64,000 nt of DNA from DATFQE01 sp963738205 (GTDB lineage: Bacteria > Actinomycetota > Thermoleophilia > Gaiellales > Gaiellaceae): contig CAVTVQ010000006.1 of NCBI GenBank assembly GCA_963738205.1, forward strand, positions 682,001 to 746,000. The letters run 5' to 3'. The notes beneath the pieces are model-generated. The model did no database searches, was not told where the DNA came from, and saw only the letters and a program-made list of their open reading frames with translations. A program made the position numbers and the translations under genes. Positions 41,909 through 51,176 of the stretch are shown here, piece by piece (the first letter of the stretch is position 1; the number at the start of each line of letters is the position of its first letter).

Positions 41909-42286
41909 CTAGCTCCCGTCGTGCTCCGCCATGACCTCCCGGAACACCGCGAACGCGCCGTTGGCAGCCGGCACGCCGCAGTAGATCGCGCTCTGGAGCA
42001 GGATCTCCTTGATCTCCTCGCGGCTGAGCCCGTTTCGCAGCGCGGCTCGGAGGTGCATCGCGAGCTCCCCTTCACGGTTCAGCGCGACGAGGGCCATGAC
42101 GGTGATCGCGCTGCGCATGCGGCGGTCGAGCCCGGGCCGCGCCCAGACCTCACCCCATGCGTAGCGCGTGATCAGGTCCTGAAAGTCGACCGTGTCGCCG
42201 GTCGTCGCGGCAACGGCTGCGTCGACGTGGTCCTCGCCGAGCACCTCGCGGCGAATGCGCATTCCGTCGTCGTATAAGTCGCTCAT
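41909..42286 (-). CDS. pcaC: 4-carboxymuconolactone decarboxylase
   Basis: This 125-aa enzyme decarboxylates 4-carboxymuconolactone to 3-oxoadipate enol-lactone. Motifs: GMRIRREVLGEDHVDAAVAA, ITRYAWGEVWARPGLDRRMRSAITVMALVALNREGELAMHLRAALRNGLSREEIKEILLQSAIYCGVPAAN. The ATG overlaps the pcaD stop by 4 nt (ATGA), so the two are coupled. Confidence 0.96.
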   Translation of the reverse strand: MSDLYDDGMRIRREVLGEDHVDAAVAATTGDTVDFQDLITRYAWGEVWARPGLDRRMRSAITVMALVALNREGELAMHLRAALRNGLSREEIKEILLQSAIYCGVPAANGAFAVFREVMAEHDGS

Positions 42287-43053
42287 GCAGCCTCCTGGAG
42301 TGCGAGATGTTCGCTGACGGCCTCCGAGAAGGCCTTCGCCTGCTCGACGTTCGCAAGGTGCGCGGCCCCGGGTAGCAAGACGAGCCTGGAGTCGGGGATG
42401 CGATCGGCCAGGAACGCGCCGTGAGCCGGCGGGGTGGCCGGATCGTCAGCGCCCGCGATGACAAGCGTCCGAGCCTCGATCTCGCTGACGCGTTCGCGGT
42501 AGTCCCAGGCGGCGACCGCTTCGCAGCCCGCTGCGTACCCCTCGTCCGGAGTGGCGAGGAGACGCTCGTGGGACGCAGCGACGACCGTCGGCTGCTCGCC
42601 CAGGAAACGAGGCGTGAACCAGCGCGCCACCACGGCAGCGGCGATGGCATCGAGTCCCTCGCTGCGCACGATTCGTGCCCGTTCCAGCCAGTCTTCGGGC
42701 TCCCCAAACCTCGCCGAAGCGGACGCGAGAACCAAGCGGTCGATTCGTTCGGGCGCATTGACGGCCAGCCACATTCCGGTCGCGCCTCCCAGGGACAGTC
42801 CGCAAAACGAGGCGCGCTCCACGCCGTGCTCGTCCAAGAGGTCGAGCACGTCGGTGCCGAGAGCGTCCACGCTGTAGGGCCCCGGCGAAAGGTTCGAGCC
42901 GCCGTGGCCGCGCTGGTCGTAACGGAGGACGCGGAACGACCCCACCCACGCGCGCACGTTCGAGGCCCAGAGCTCGAGGTCGGTACCGAGCGAGTTGGAC
43001 AGGACGAGCCACGGAGCGTCCCTCGGTCCGTCCACGCGGTGGTGGACCTTCAT
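42283..43053 (-). CDS. pcaD: 3-oxoadipate enol-lactonase
   Basis: This 256-aa alpha/beta hydrolase converts 3-oxoadipate enol-lactone to 3-oxoadipate. The nucleophile Ser is in FCGLSLGGATGMWLA, the oxyanion region in LVLSNSLGTDLELWA, the acid in VIAGADDPATPP and the His in GAAHLANVEQ. Overlaps pcaB and pcaC by 4 nt each. Confidence 0.96.
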   Translation of the reverse strand: MKVHHRVDGPRDAPWLVLSNSLGTDLELWASNVRAWVGSFRVLRYDQRGHGGSNLSPGPYSVDALGTDVLDLLDEHGVERASFCGLSLGGATGMWLAVNAPERIDRLVLASASARFGEPEDWLERARIVRSEGLDAIAAAVVARWFTPRFLGEQPTVVAASHERLLATPDEGYAAGCEAVAAWDYRERVSEIEARTLVIAGADDPATPPAHGAFLADRIPDSRLVLLPGAAHLANVEQAKAFSEAVSEHLALQEAA

Positions 43054-44372
43054 CGGACGACCGCTTGGTCACGGTAGAGGTGGAGCGCTCGGTCGATGAA
43101 GTTCTCGGCCGACCCCAGGTACGTCGAGGGATCGAGCACAGCGTCGAGCTCCTCCCTGGAGAGCTCCACGCGGACATCGGCCGCGAGCTCCTCGGCCAAC
43201 GGGTGCCCGCTGCGGCGCGCTCGACCGGCTGCCTCCGCGACGACGTCGTGGGCGGTTTGTCGGCTGAGTCGCTCGCCGAGGACGAACGAGGCTCGCTCCG
43301 CAGCGACGAGTCCGCCGGTGAGTCGCAGGTTTTCCGCCATCCGTTCTGCGTCGACGTCCAGGGTCGCCAACGTCCGTTGCACCGCAGACGCGGCCCCGCC
43401 CGTGTAGGCCAGGGCACCGGAAAGAGCATGCCACTCCGCCTGCCAGCCGCCCACGCCGCGTTCGTGCTCGTGCCCACCCGACGACGTCAAGACCGACACG
43501 TACCCGTGCACCTGCTTCGCGCAGGCGATCGCGAGCGCAGTTCCGACCGGGTTCCGCTTTTGCGGCATCGTGGAGGACCCGCCGGCCTCGGAGTCGACTG
43601 CCTCGCCGACCTCCGTTTGCGCCAGCAAGGCCACGTCGAAGGCGATCTTCGCCAGCGGGTTCACGGCCACGCCGAGCGCGCCTCCGAGCTCGGCGATGCG
43701 AACACGGTTCGTGTGCCAGGGGAGCGCCGGCTCCCCGAGGTCGAGTGCCGTCGCAAAGAGGCGCATCACCTCCGCCGCTCGATCGCCAAGCGGGGCCAGC
43801 GTGCCGGCGGCTCCGCCGAGTTGGATCGCAAGCCGCTCTGCACGGATCCGGGCCAGTCCAGCTCGCGCTTCTCGGACGGAGACGAGCCAGCCGGCAGCCT
43901 TGAGCCCGAACGTAGTGGGAACCGCCTGCTGCAGGAGCGTTCGACCGGCCAGCGCCGTCGACCGGTGAGCCTCGGCGAGCGAGGCGCACTCGTCGGAGAT
44001 TTCGTCCAGGACCAGCAGGATCAGGTCGAGCGTGCGCCGGGCCACCAGCATGGCGGCCGTGTCGACGATGTCCTGGCTCGTCGCCCCCCAATGGACGTAC
44101 CGTGCCGCGTCTCCCTCGACGGCCGCCCTGAGCGCGCGGACGAGCGGCTCGGCAGGATTCCCCGCTGCCCGCCCCTCGTCTGCGAGCGAGTCTGCATCGA
44201 AGTGCTCCGCCCGGCACGCGGCGGCAATAGCCTCGGCCGCTGGGGCCGGAATGATCCCGGCTCGAGCCTCAGCCGCTGCGAGAGCGCCCTCCGCATCGAG
44301 CATCGCCTGGAGCCAGGCCGCGTCCGAGGCCGCTTCACGGAACTCCGCCGGCAGGAAGAGTCGCTCGAACAC
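43050..44372 (-). CDS. pcaB: 3-carboxy-cis,cis-muconate cycloisomerase
   Basis: This 440-aa fumarase/aspartase-superfamily enzyme cyclises 3-carboxymuconate to 4-carboxymuconolactone. Visible motifs are RYVHWGATSQDIVDTAAMLV, TLLQQAVPTTFGLKAAGWL and the signature GGSSTMPQKRNPVGTALAIAC. GTG 44372 is one base after the pcaG stop; the longer open frame upstream is shadow sequence inside pcaG. Confidence 0.96.
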   Translation of the reverse strand: MFERLFLPAEFREAASDAAWLQAMLDAEGALAAAEARAGIIPAPAAEAIAAACRAEHFDADSLADEGRAAGNPAEPLVRALRAAVEGDAARYVHWGATSQDIVDTAAMLVARRTLDLILLVLDEISDECASLAEAHRSTALAGRTLLQQAVPTTFGLKAAGWLVSVREARAGLARIRAERLAIQLGGAAGTLAPLGDRAAEVMRLFATALDLGEPALPWHTNRVRIAELGGALGVAVNPLAKIAFDVALLAQTEVGEAVDSEAGGSSTMPQKRNPVGTALAIACAKQVHGYVSVLTSSGGHEHERGVGGWQAEWHALSGALAYTGGAASAVQRTLATLDVDAERMAENLRLTGGLVAAERASFVLGERLSRQTAHDVVAEAAGRARRSGHPLAEELAADVRVELSREELDAVLDPSTYLGSAENFIDRALHLYRDQAVVR

Positions 44373-44373
44373 C

Positions 44374-44895
44374 TCAGACCGCGAAGAAGGTCGTCTGCTC
44401 GTCGCCCTGCAGCCGGATGTCGAACTCCAGGCCCTCACTCGCCGGCCGTGCGATCAGGCGCGACCGATCTGCTTCGGGAACCGCGGAGAGAACGCGGTCC
44501 TCGGCGTTGCCGGTGTCATCCGGGAAGTACATGCGTGTCCGCACCGGCTTCAGCAGGCCACGCGCGAACACGAGCACCGAGAGGTGTGGAGCCTGAGGCG
44601 TGCCGTCGTCATCGGGCACGCGTCCGGGTTTGCAGGTCACGAACGAATACCTCCCGCCGGCATCGGTCCCGCTGCGGCCCCAGCCGAAATCCGGCCGGTG
44701 ACGACCGTGCTCGTCGGCCTGCCAGATCTCGACCATTGCATCGGGCACCGGCTGCCCTTCCCCGTCCAGAACCCGCCCTCCGATCGTGATCGCCACGGGC
44801 GAGTCGCGCGCGACGAGCTCGGAGTCAGCCGCGGCCAGGAGCCCGATCGCGAAGAACGGCCCGACCGTTTGCGATGGTGTGGGATCGGCGGCCAT
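44374..44895 (-). CDS. pcaG: Protocatechuate 3,4-dioxygenase alpha subunit
   Basis: This 173-aa subunit has the intradiol dioxygenase fold: TPSQTVGPFFAIGL, VRISGRVLDGEG-like ITIGGRVLDGEGQPVPDAMVEIWQADEHGRH, and HLSVLVFARGLLKPVRTRMYFPDD. It lacks the iron ligands, as alpha subunits do, and pairs with PcaH. GGAGG precedes the ATG, 4 bp after pcaH. Confidence 0.96.
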   Translation of the reverse strand: MAADPTPSQTVGPFFAIGLLAAADSELVARDSPVAITIGGRVLDGEGQPVPDAMVEIWQADEHGRHRPDFGWGRSGTDAGGRYSFVTCKPGRVPDDDGTPQAPHLSVLVFARGLLKPVRTRMYFPDDTGNAEDRVLSAVPEADRSRLIARPASEGLEFDIRLQGDEQTTFFAV

Positions 44896-44899
44896 TGGC

Positions 44900-45619
44900 T
44901 CAGGCCTCCATCGGCGTCTCGGCCGGACCGCCGAGGACGACGTCGAACCGGTAGGCGAGGGCCCGCTCGGGCACGGTCGTCTCGAGGTCGAAGGAACAGA
45001 CGAGCCGCGCCCGCGCCTTGGGTTCGCGGACGGACTGGAAAATCGGGTCGTACTCGAACAGCGGATCGCCCGGGAAGTACATCTGCGTCACCAGCCGGTT
45101 TGTGAACGCGCGGCCGAAGAGCGAAAGGTGAATGTGGGCGGGCCTCCAGGCGTTGGGATGGTTTCGCCAGGGGTACGCGCCGGGCTTCACCGTCACAAAG
45201 CGGTAGCGGCCCTCGTCGTCGGTCAGACACCGGCCGGCTCCCGTGAAGTTCGGATCGAGGGGCGCCGGGTGCTGGTCCACTTCGTGGATGTAGCGCCCGG
45301 CCGCGTTCGCCTGCCAGATCTCGATCAGCGCCGAGCGAACGGGGCGGCCGTCGCGGTCGGTGACGCGCCCGGTGACGATGATCCGCTCTCCCAGCGGCTC
45401 GCCCCCAGGTCCACGGGTCAGGTCGTGGTCGCGCTCCTGCACCGAGTCGTGCCCGAAGACTGGACCGGTCAGCTCCGACAACGTGTGCGGCAGGAGCAGC
45501 AGGGGCTTTCGGGGCGCGCGCAGGCCGGTCGAGCGGTAGTCGGGATACAGGTACGGGGGATCGGGCCCGTCGGCGGTGTCCTCGACGTGCGCGAGCGCGG
45601 CTGCAGGCCGGCTGCTCAT
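44900..45619 (-). CDS. pcaH: Protocatechuate 3,4-dioxygenase beta subunit
   Basis: This 239-aa subunit carries the non-heme Fe(III) site. Tyr ligands are in ANAAGRYIHEVD and EGRYRFVTVKPGAYPW, and His ligands in AWRPAHIHLSLFG. It opens the aromatic ring of protocatechuate with O2 to give 3-carboxy-cis,cis-muconate. The ATG overlaps the pcaJ stop by 4 nt. Confidence 0.97.
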   Translation of the reverse strand: MSSRPAAALAHVEDTADGPDPPYLYPDYRSTGLRAPRKPLLLLPHTLSELTGPVFGHDSVQERDHDLTRGPGGEPLGERIIVTGRVTDRDGRPVRSALIEIWQANAAGRYIHEVDQHPAPLDPNFTGAGRCLTDDEGRYRFVTVKPGAYPWRNHPNAWRPAHIHLSLFGRAFTNRLVTQMYFPGDPLFEYDPIFQSVREPKARARLVCSFDLETTVPERALAYRFDVVLGGPAETPMEA

Positions 45620-46371
45620 ATCGCGGGAGTTTCGCCATTCGCCGGCTCGAGCGCGCGAAGAGCCTCGAGCTCCGCGTCCGTCGGTGGTGCGCTCCTGCGA
45701 AGGCTCGCGGCCACGCGGAGCTCCCAGCCGGTCGAGTCGTGCGCATGCTCCACCGTGACATCCGGATGGAGCTCCGTGAGGGTCAGCTCCCCTGACTCGT
45801 CAGGCTCGAGCAGCCCGAGGTCGGTGACGACGCAGGTGACGCCTGCGCCGCCTCCTGCAGTGGACGCGCCGACCGTCGTGCGGAAGTCGAGCTCCTCGAC
45901 GAAGGCCCGCGTCGTCTGCTTCAGCATCACGAACGTCTCGCGGCACCACGCAGCGATCTCGGGAGCTCCGCCGGCTCCCGGAAGGCGGACCGTGGGGCTG
46001 TCGTAGTCGCCGATCACCGTGCTGTTGAGGTTGCCGAAGCGATCGATCTGGGCTGCTCCGAGGAAGCCGACGTCGATCCGTCCTCCCTGGAGCCAGTAGC
46101 TGAAAATCTCCGGAACGGAGACCACCGCGTCCGCTGTCTCGGCGAGCTCGCCGTCGCCGATCGAGAGCGGAAGGTGGGTCGGCTTCGCGCCGATCGCCCC
46201 GCTCTCGTAGATGAGGACGCAGTCGGGCGCGTGGGTCATGCGTGCGAGATTGGCGGCCCGGCTCGGAAGCCCGATCCCGACGAAGCAGACGGTTCCGCCG
46301 CGCAACCGTCGGGCCGCGGCGACGGCCATCATCTCGTCGGCCGTGTACGTGGGGGCCGCGAGCTGGGTCAT
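45616..46371 (-). CDS. pcaJ: 3-oxoadipate:succinyl-CoA transferase subunit B
   Basis: This 251-aa subunit has the class-I CoA-transferase beta fold: GGTVCFVGIGLPSRAANLAR, the catalytic Glu in DCVLIYESGAIGAKP, and GVSEIFSYWLQGG-like VVSVPEIFSYWLQGGRIDVGFLGAAQIDRFGNLNST. It activates 3-oxoadipate to 3-oxoadipyl-CoA together with PcaI. ATG 46371 overlaps the pcaI stop by 4 nt. Confidence 0.93.
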   Translation of the reverse strand: MTQLAAPTYTADEMMAVAAARRLRGGTVCFVGIGLPSRAANLARMTHAPDCVLIYESGAIGAKPTHLPLSIGDGELAETADAVVSVPEIFSYWLQGGRIDVGFLGAAQIDRFGNLNSTVIGDYDSPTVRLPGAGGAPEIAAWCRETFVMLKQTTRAFVEELDFRTTVGASTAGGGAGVTCVVTDLGLLEPDESGELTLTELHPDVTVEHAHDSTGWELRVAASLRRSAPPTDAELEALRALEPANGETPAI

Positions 46372-47177
46372 GCGGCCGCCTCGAGGACGTGCGTCTGCAT
46401 CCAGCTCCTGAAGCCTTCTCGGTCGCGGCTGATCTCCTCCCACTGGACGTAGAACGCGTTGTCGCGGTCGTAGTAGCCGTGCGCGTACGATGGATGCGCG
46501 CCGCGGGGCGCGAGTGAGACGGCCGTGATCGTCCAGGACGGGAGCACGAGGGCGCCCGGGCGCGGTTCCAGCCGAGGAACGATCTCCTCGACCGTCACGA
46601 GCGAACGCGTCGAGCCCAGCACAGCCTCCTTCTGCACACCCGTAATGCCCCAAAGCTGGACGTTTCCGGCCGTGTCCGCCACCTGAGCGTGCACGATGCC
46701 GACGTCCGGTCGAATGGCCGGGACGGCCGCAATCTTCTCGCCCGTGAACGGGCACGTGATCCATGCGACCCGCGTGCGGTCGACCAGATCCGTGCCTTTG
46801 TATCCGCGAACGACCCCGAACGGGAGCTTCGCCGCGCCGGCCGCATACGCGGCTGCCATACCCGCGTGCGAATGCTCCTCGAGCTCGAGCGGCCCGGGCC
46901 AGCCTCGTTCGACTGCGTCACGCAGCCGGTGCAGCGAGCCCACGCCGGGATTCCCGCCCCAGGAGAAGAGGAGCTTGCGGGCACATCCCATGCCGATCAG
47001 CTGGTCGTAGACGATGTCCGGCGTCATCCGGACGAGCGTCAGCTCCTTTCTCTCTTGACGCACCAGCTCGTGGCCGGCAGCGTGCGGGATCAGGTGCGTG
47101 AAGCCCTCGAGGGCGACCGTGTCGCCGTCGTGGACGAGCTCGCGCACCGCCTCGCCGAGCGGGACGATCTCCGCCAT
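46368..47177 (-). CDS. pcaI: 3-oxoadipate:succinyl-CoA transferase subunit A
   Basis: This 269-aa subunit has the class-I CoA-transferase alpha pattern: VHDGDTVALEGFTHLIPHAAGHELVRQ, LTLVRMTPDIVYDQLIGMGCARKLLFSWGGNPGVGSLHRLRDA and DVGIVHAQVADTAGNVQLWG. Partner of PcaJ. The ATG lies 6 nt after the aldehyde dehydrogenase stop. Confidence 0.93.
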   Translation of the reverse strand: MAEIVPLGEAVRELVHDGDTVALEGFTHLIPHAAGHELVRQERKELTLVRMTPDIVYDQLIGMGCARKLLFSWGGNPGVGSLHRLRDAVERGWPGPLELEEHSHAGMAAAYAAGAAKLPFGVVRGYKGTDLVDRTRVAWITCPFTGEKIAAVPAIRPDVGIVHAQVADTAGNVQLWGITGVQKEAVLGSTRSLVTVEEIVPRLEPRPGALVLPSWTITAVSLAPRGAHPSYAHGYYDRDNAFYVQWEEISRDREGFRSWMQTHVLEAAA

Positions 47178-47183
47178 CGACGC

Positions 47184-48660
47184 CTAGAAGGGGAACGGTC
47201 TCGTGCCGCTCTGCACGGTAATCCAGCGGAGCTCTGTGAACTCGTCCATCGCCGCGTGTCCTCCGAACCGGCCCCAGCCGCTGTCATTCACCCCGCCGAA
47301 CGGCATCTGCGGCTCGTCGTGAACCGGCTGGTCGTTGATGTGGACGATGCCGGCCTGGATGCGCTGCGCGAGCGCTAGCCCCTTGTCGGGATCGCTCGTG
47401 ATGATTCCGGCGGCGAGGCCGTAGGGCGTGCTGTTCGCACGTGCGACGGCGTCGTCGGCGCTGTCGACGATCTCAATGGCCGCCACGGGCCCGAACGTTT
47501 CGAACTGAGCGAACTCGGAGTCCTCCGGGACGTCGGCGAGCAGCGTCGCTTGGTAGTTCGCCCCGTCGGCCTCGCCGCCGACGAGTACCTTCGCGCCCTT
47601 CTGGACGGCGTCGTCCACACGGCCCTTCACGGTCGCGAGCGCGTTGGCGTTGATGAGCGGCCCGATGATGGTGTCGTGCTCCTTGGGGTCTCCGGCCTTG
47701 AGGCCCTTCGTCTTCTCCACGAGCCGGGCGACGAACTCGTCCGCGATCGGGCGCTCGACGACGATCCTGCGGGCGGACATGCAGATCTGCCCCTGGTGCA
47801 GGAACGACCCGAACGCGGCAGCGTCCACCGCGTAGCCGATGTCCGCATCCTCGAGGACGAGCAGCGGGTTGTAGCCGCCGAGCTCGAGCAGGACGCGCTT
47901 GAGGTTGCGGCCCGCCGCCTCCGCGAGCTTCCGCCCGGTGTTCGTGGAGCCGGTGAAGTTGATTCGGCGAACGGCCGGGTGCTCGACGAGCTCGTCGGCG
48001 ATCGGCCCGGCCTCTCCGGGAGCGTTGGTGACGATGTTGAGGACGCCCGGCGGGGAAACCTGCCTCGGCGAAGACCTCGCCCCACAGGAGACCGCCCGAG
48101 ATGGGCGACCATTCCGACGGCTTCAGGACGACGGTGTTCCCGTAGGCGATCGGAGCCGTGATCGCCCGCAGCGAAAGAATCAAGGCGGCGTTCCAGGGCG
48201 CGATCGCGCCGACGACGCCGACCGGCTGGCGGATGCCCATCGCAAACGCGCCGGGCATGTCCGAAGGAATGACCTCGCCCGTCGCGTTGTAGCCCGCGTT
48301 GGCCGCCTGGCGCAGCAACCCGGGCGTGAAGCCCATCTGGAACATGCCGAAGCCAAAGGTGCAGCCGGTCTCTCGCGCAAGCAGCTCGACGATCTCGTCG
48401 CGGCGGCTCTCGAGGATGTCGGCGGCCCGGAGGAAGAGGGCCTGCCGAGCCGCGGGCGGCGTCTGCGACCAAGCCGGGAAAGCCTCAGCCGCGGCCTCGA
48501 TCGCGCGCCTGGCGTCCTCGCGGCTTCCCGACGGGACGCTCGCCACCACCTCTGCGTTGTAGGGATCGCGGTTCTCGAACGACCCGCCCTCGGCGGCCTC
48601 CACCCACTCGCCGCCGATGTGCAGGCGGCGCTGGCTGGTCTCGATTGCGCTAATGGTCAT
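47184..48660 (-). pseudogene. Aldehyde dehydrogenase (benzaldehyde/vanillin type), frame broken by +1 base
   Basis: The 5' part (48660 to about 48049) encodes RRLHIGGEWVEAAEGGSFENRDPYNAEVVA, APWNAALILSLRAITAPIAYGNTVVLKPSEWSPISGGLLW. The 3' part continues in another frame with LNIVTNAPGEAG, RRINFTGSTNTGRKLAE, LLELGGYNPLLVLEDAD (catalytic Glu), HQGQICMSARRIVVE (catalytic Cys) and INDQPVHDEPQMPFGGVNDSGWGRFGG. Removing one base from the CCC at 48046-48048 gives a 491-aa enzyme of normal length. It would oxidise (4-hydroxy)benzaldehyde to the acid for PobA. All motifs intact; an assembly indel is likely. Confidence 0.9.
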
Positions 48661-48687
48661 GTCGTCTCCTCTCGTTCAGGCTTGTCG

Positions 48688-49498
48688 TCACTGGGCAGAG
48701 GCGAGGGTCGGCTCGGCGTCGGCATCAGGCGACGCGGCCTGCTCGCGTTTGACGAGTCGATAGACATGCCCCCGCAGGTGGGCGAACTCCTGCAGCTCCT
48801 TCGTCGCGATCTGATCCCGCGGCCGCGGGAGCGGCACCTCCACGATCTCCTTCACCTCGGTCGGCGCGTGGGTGAGCACGACGACCCGGTCGGCGAGGTA
48901 GACGGACTCGTCGATGTCGTGCGTCACGAAGAGGATCGTGATCCCGTACTCCTCGCGGACGCGCAGGATCAGATCCTCGAGATCGCCGCGGGTCTGCGCG
49001 TCGACCGAGGCGAACGGCTCGTCCATCAAAAGGATCGCCGGTTGGTAGGCGAGCGCGCGCGCGATCGCCACACGCTGCTGCATGCCGCCGGAGAGCTGCC
49101 ACGGGTAACGATCGCTGAAGTTGCTCAAGGCGACCGCCTCGAGTGACTCCTCGACGAGCCGTCGCCGCTCTTTCCGCGCCAGCTTCTTGTGCCGCAGCGG
49201 CAGCAGCACGTTGTTGGCGACCGACATCCAGGGCATCAGCGAGCGGCTGTACTCCTGGAAGACGAGGGCCATCTCCTCTGGGGGACGGCTGACCTGCTTC
49301 CCCCGCAGGAGCGACGCTGCCGTGCGACGGGCGGAGCAGGCCGGCGACACACTTGAGCAGGGTCGTCTTGCCGCAGCCGGAAGGGCCGACAACGCAGACG
49401 AACTCACCGTCGGCGACGGTCAGCGACACGTCGGCGATCGCGCGCGTCGCCTTCGCGCCGGTGCCGTACGTCTTGCCGAGTTTCCTGACCTCCAGCAT
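48688..49498 (-). pseudogene. Aromatic-acid ABC importer ATPase (SsuB/TauB type), frame broken by +1 base
   Basis: The 5' part (from ATG 49498) encodes RKLGKTYGTGAKATRAIADVSL and Walker A VVGPSGCGKTTLLKCVAGLLRP. The 3' part in another frame continues LLRGKQVSRPPEEMALVFQEYSRSLMPWMSVANNVLLPL with signature LSGGMQQRVAIARAL, Walker B ILLMDEPFASVD and FVTHDIDESVYLADRVVVL. Removing one base at about 49312-49314 gives a 269-aa ATPase with HGSVLLRGKQV across the join. Same operon as the two permeases upstream. Confidence 0.9.
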
Positions 49499-49501
49499 CG
49501 G

Positions 49502-50287
49502 CTAGGCCGGGGTCGCTGCCCGCCAGCCCCGGTGCCAGGCGAGGAGGCGGCGCTCGAAGAGGACGAAGAGCAGGCTGAGCAGGTAGCCCAGCACGCCGAT
49601 GAGCACGATCGTCGCCCACATCGGGCCCATCTCGAAGGTGTTCTTGGAGATCAGCAGCACGTAGCCGACGCCGCTTGTGCTGGAGAAGTACTCGGCCACG
49701 ACCATGATGATGACGGCGAGCGCGAGGCTGTTGCGCATCCCGGCGGCGATCTGGGGCATCGCGGCCGGCAGGACGATCCGCCTGATCCGCTCGAACCCGC
49801 GAATGCCGTAGGAGCGGGCCGTGTCGACGAGCGTTGGGTCGATCCCCCGCACGCCGTCGATCGTGTTGAGCAGGATCGGGAAGACGCAGAAAAAGGCGAT
49901 GAACGAGACCTTCTGGACGTTCCCGATCGAGTGGAGCAGGACGACCGAGATCGGCAGCAGGGCGGGCGGAGGGATCGCCCGCCAGTACTCGATGTGGGGC
50001 ATTGCGGCCAGCCGTCCCCAGCGCGAAAGTCCAAGCGGGATCCCGACCGCGATTCCGACGACCACGGCGATCCCGAAGCCGAGCGCGATCCGCTCGAGGC
50101 TCGGGACGACGTGCGTGCCGAACTGGGAGAACAGCCACATCTCGCGGAACTCGACGAGGATCGTCGAGAGCCGCGGGAAGAACTGCGACTGTGCATGGAC
50201 GGTCCAGGCCTGCCAGGCGACGAGCAGGGCCACGGGCACTGCGATCTCGGCGGCGACCTTCACAGCGGAAGAGGCGCGAACGCTCAT
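49502..50287 (-). CDS. ABC importer permease (SsuC/TauC type)
   Basis: This 261-aa permease has about six membrane helices and the EAA loop motif DTARSYGIRGFERIRRIVLPAAMPQIAAGMRNSLALAVIIMVVAEYF. It belongs to the taurine/nitrate/aromatic importer class. It overlaps the upstream permease by 4 nt and precedes the ATPase by 3 bp. With the second permease it forms a heterodimer. Confidence 0.93.
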   Translation of the reverse strand: MSVRASSAVKVAAEIAVPVALLVAWQAWTVHAQSQFFPRLSTILVEFREMWLFSQFGTHVVPSLERIALGFGIAVVVGIAVGIPLGLSRWGRLAAMPHIEYWRAIPPPALLPISVVLLHSIGNVQKVSFIAFFCVFPILLNTIDGVRGIDPTLVDTARSYGIRGFERIRRIVLPAAMPQIAAGMRNSLALAVIIMVVAEYFSSTSGVGYVLLISKNTFEMGPMWATIVLIGVLGYLLSLLFVLFERRLLAWHRGWRAATPA

Positions 50288-51126
50288 GCTCGCTCGACCC
50301 GCTGCGAGGGGTGCCAGCGAAGCGCTCGCCGCTCGATCGCCGCCATCGCGATGTGAATGCCCACGCCGAGGAACCCGGTGGCGACCGCGTAGGCGTACAG
50401 GTCCTCGTTGAGGCCGTAGGCCGAGGCCTCGTTCACCTTCTGCCCTAGTCCCGGCACGCCCATGAACAGCTCGGCCGTAAACGCCAGAATCAGCGCGACG
50501 GTGGACGCGATCCGCAGGCCTGTCGCGATGTAAGGGATGGAGCTCGGCAGCGTGATCCTGTAGAGGCGCTCGAGCCGGCGGACCCCGAACGACCGGCCGG
50601 TGTCGATCGCCAGCGGATCGACGTCGTGCACGCCGTACATCGTCTGGATCAGGAGCGGCCAGAAGGCACCGAAGGCAGCCAGGAAGACCTCGCTATTGAG
50701 CGTGGTGCCGAGGGTCAGAAAGAGCACGGGGATCAGCGCGGCCGACGGAATCGGCCGCAGGAATTCGATCGGGACGCGGAACGCGCGCGCGGCGAAGTCG
50801 CTCGTGCCGAGGAGGATTCCGAGCGGCACTGCGAGCACGGTCGCCACGCCGAGACCGAGCGCCCAGCCGCGAACGGTCTGACCGAAGGCCGTCCAGAAGG
50901 CCTCCGTCTGCATGAAGGACCAGAGCTTCTCGAACGTCGTGCTCATCGCGGGCAGGTCCGTCTGCGAGATGAGCCCCGTCTTCGAGACCACCTCCCAGAG
51001 GACGAGTGCCGCGGCGATCGACGCCACGCCCACAAGCCCCTCGGCGACCCGGCCCAACTGCAGGCGCTCAGGAGCGGGCCGTTCGGCCGGCGCGACTGCG
51101 GACGCGACTTCGCCCTGGGTCGCCAT
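50284..51126 (-). CDS. ABC importer permease (SsuC/TauC type), first gene of the aromatic operon
   Basis: This 280-aa permease has about six helices, starting GLVGVASIAAALVLWEVV, and the EAA motif DTGRSFGVRRLERLYRITLPSSIPYIATGLRIASTVALILAFTAELF. It begins at ATG 51126, 50 bp from the divergent IclR gene. It heads the minus-strand operon that runs to 39038. Confidence 0.92.
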   Translation of the reverse strand: MATQGEVASAVAPAERPAPERLQLGRVAEGLVGVASIAAALVLWEVVSKTGLISQTDLPAMSTTFEKLWSFMQTEAFWTAFGQTVRGWALGLGVATVLAVPLGILLGTSDFAARAFRVPIEFLRPIPSAALIPVLFLTLGTTLNSEVFLAAFGAFWPLLIQTMYGVHDVDPLAIDTGRSFGVRRLERLYRITLPSSIPYIATGLRIASTVALILAFTAELFMGVPGLGQKVNEASAYGLNEDLYAYAVATGFLGVGIHIAMAAIERRALRWHPSQRVERA

Positions 51127-51133
51127 GAAGGCG

Positions 51134-51167
51134 ATATATACACCAATCCGTGTTCGGTATGAGAACA
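51134..51167. promoter_or_regulatory. Divergent promoter region with IclR-type operator
   Basis: The 50-bp gap between the importer permease and iclR start codons contains the A/T-rich TATATA (51134-51139), a plausible -10, and the inverted repeat TGTTC-N7-GAACA (51151-51167). A dimeric IclR regulator is the obvious ligand, controlling both the catabolic operon and its own gene. Confidence 0.6.
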
Positions 51168-51176
51168 TCTCGCCGC

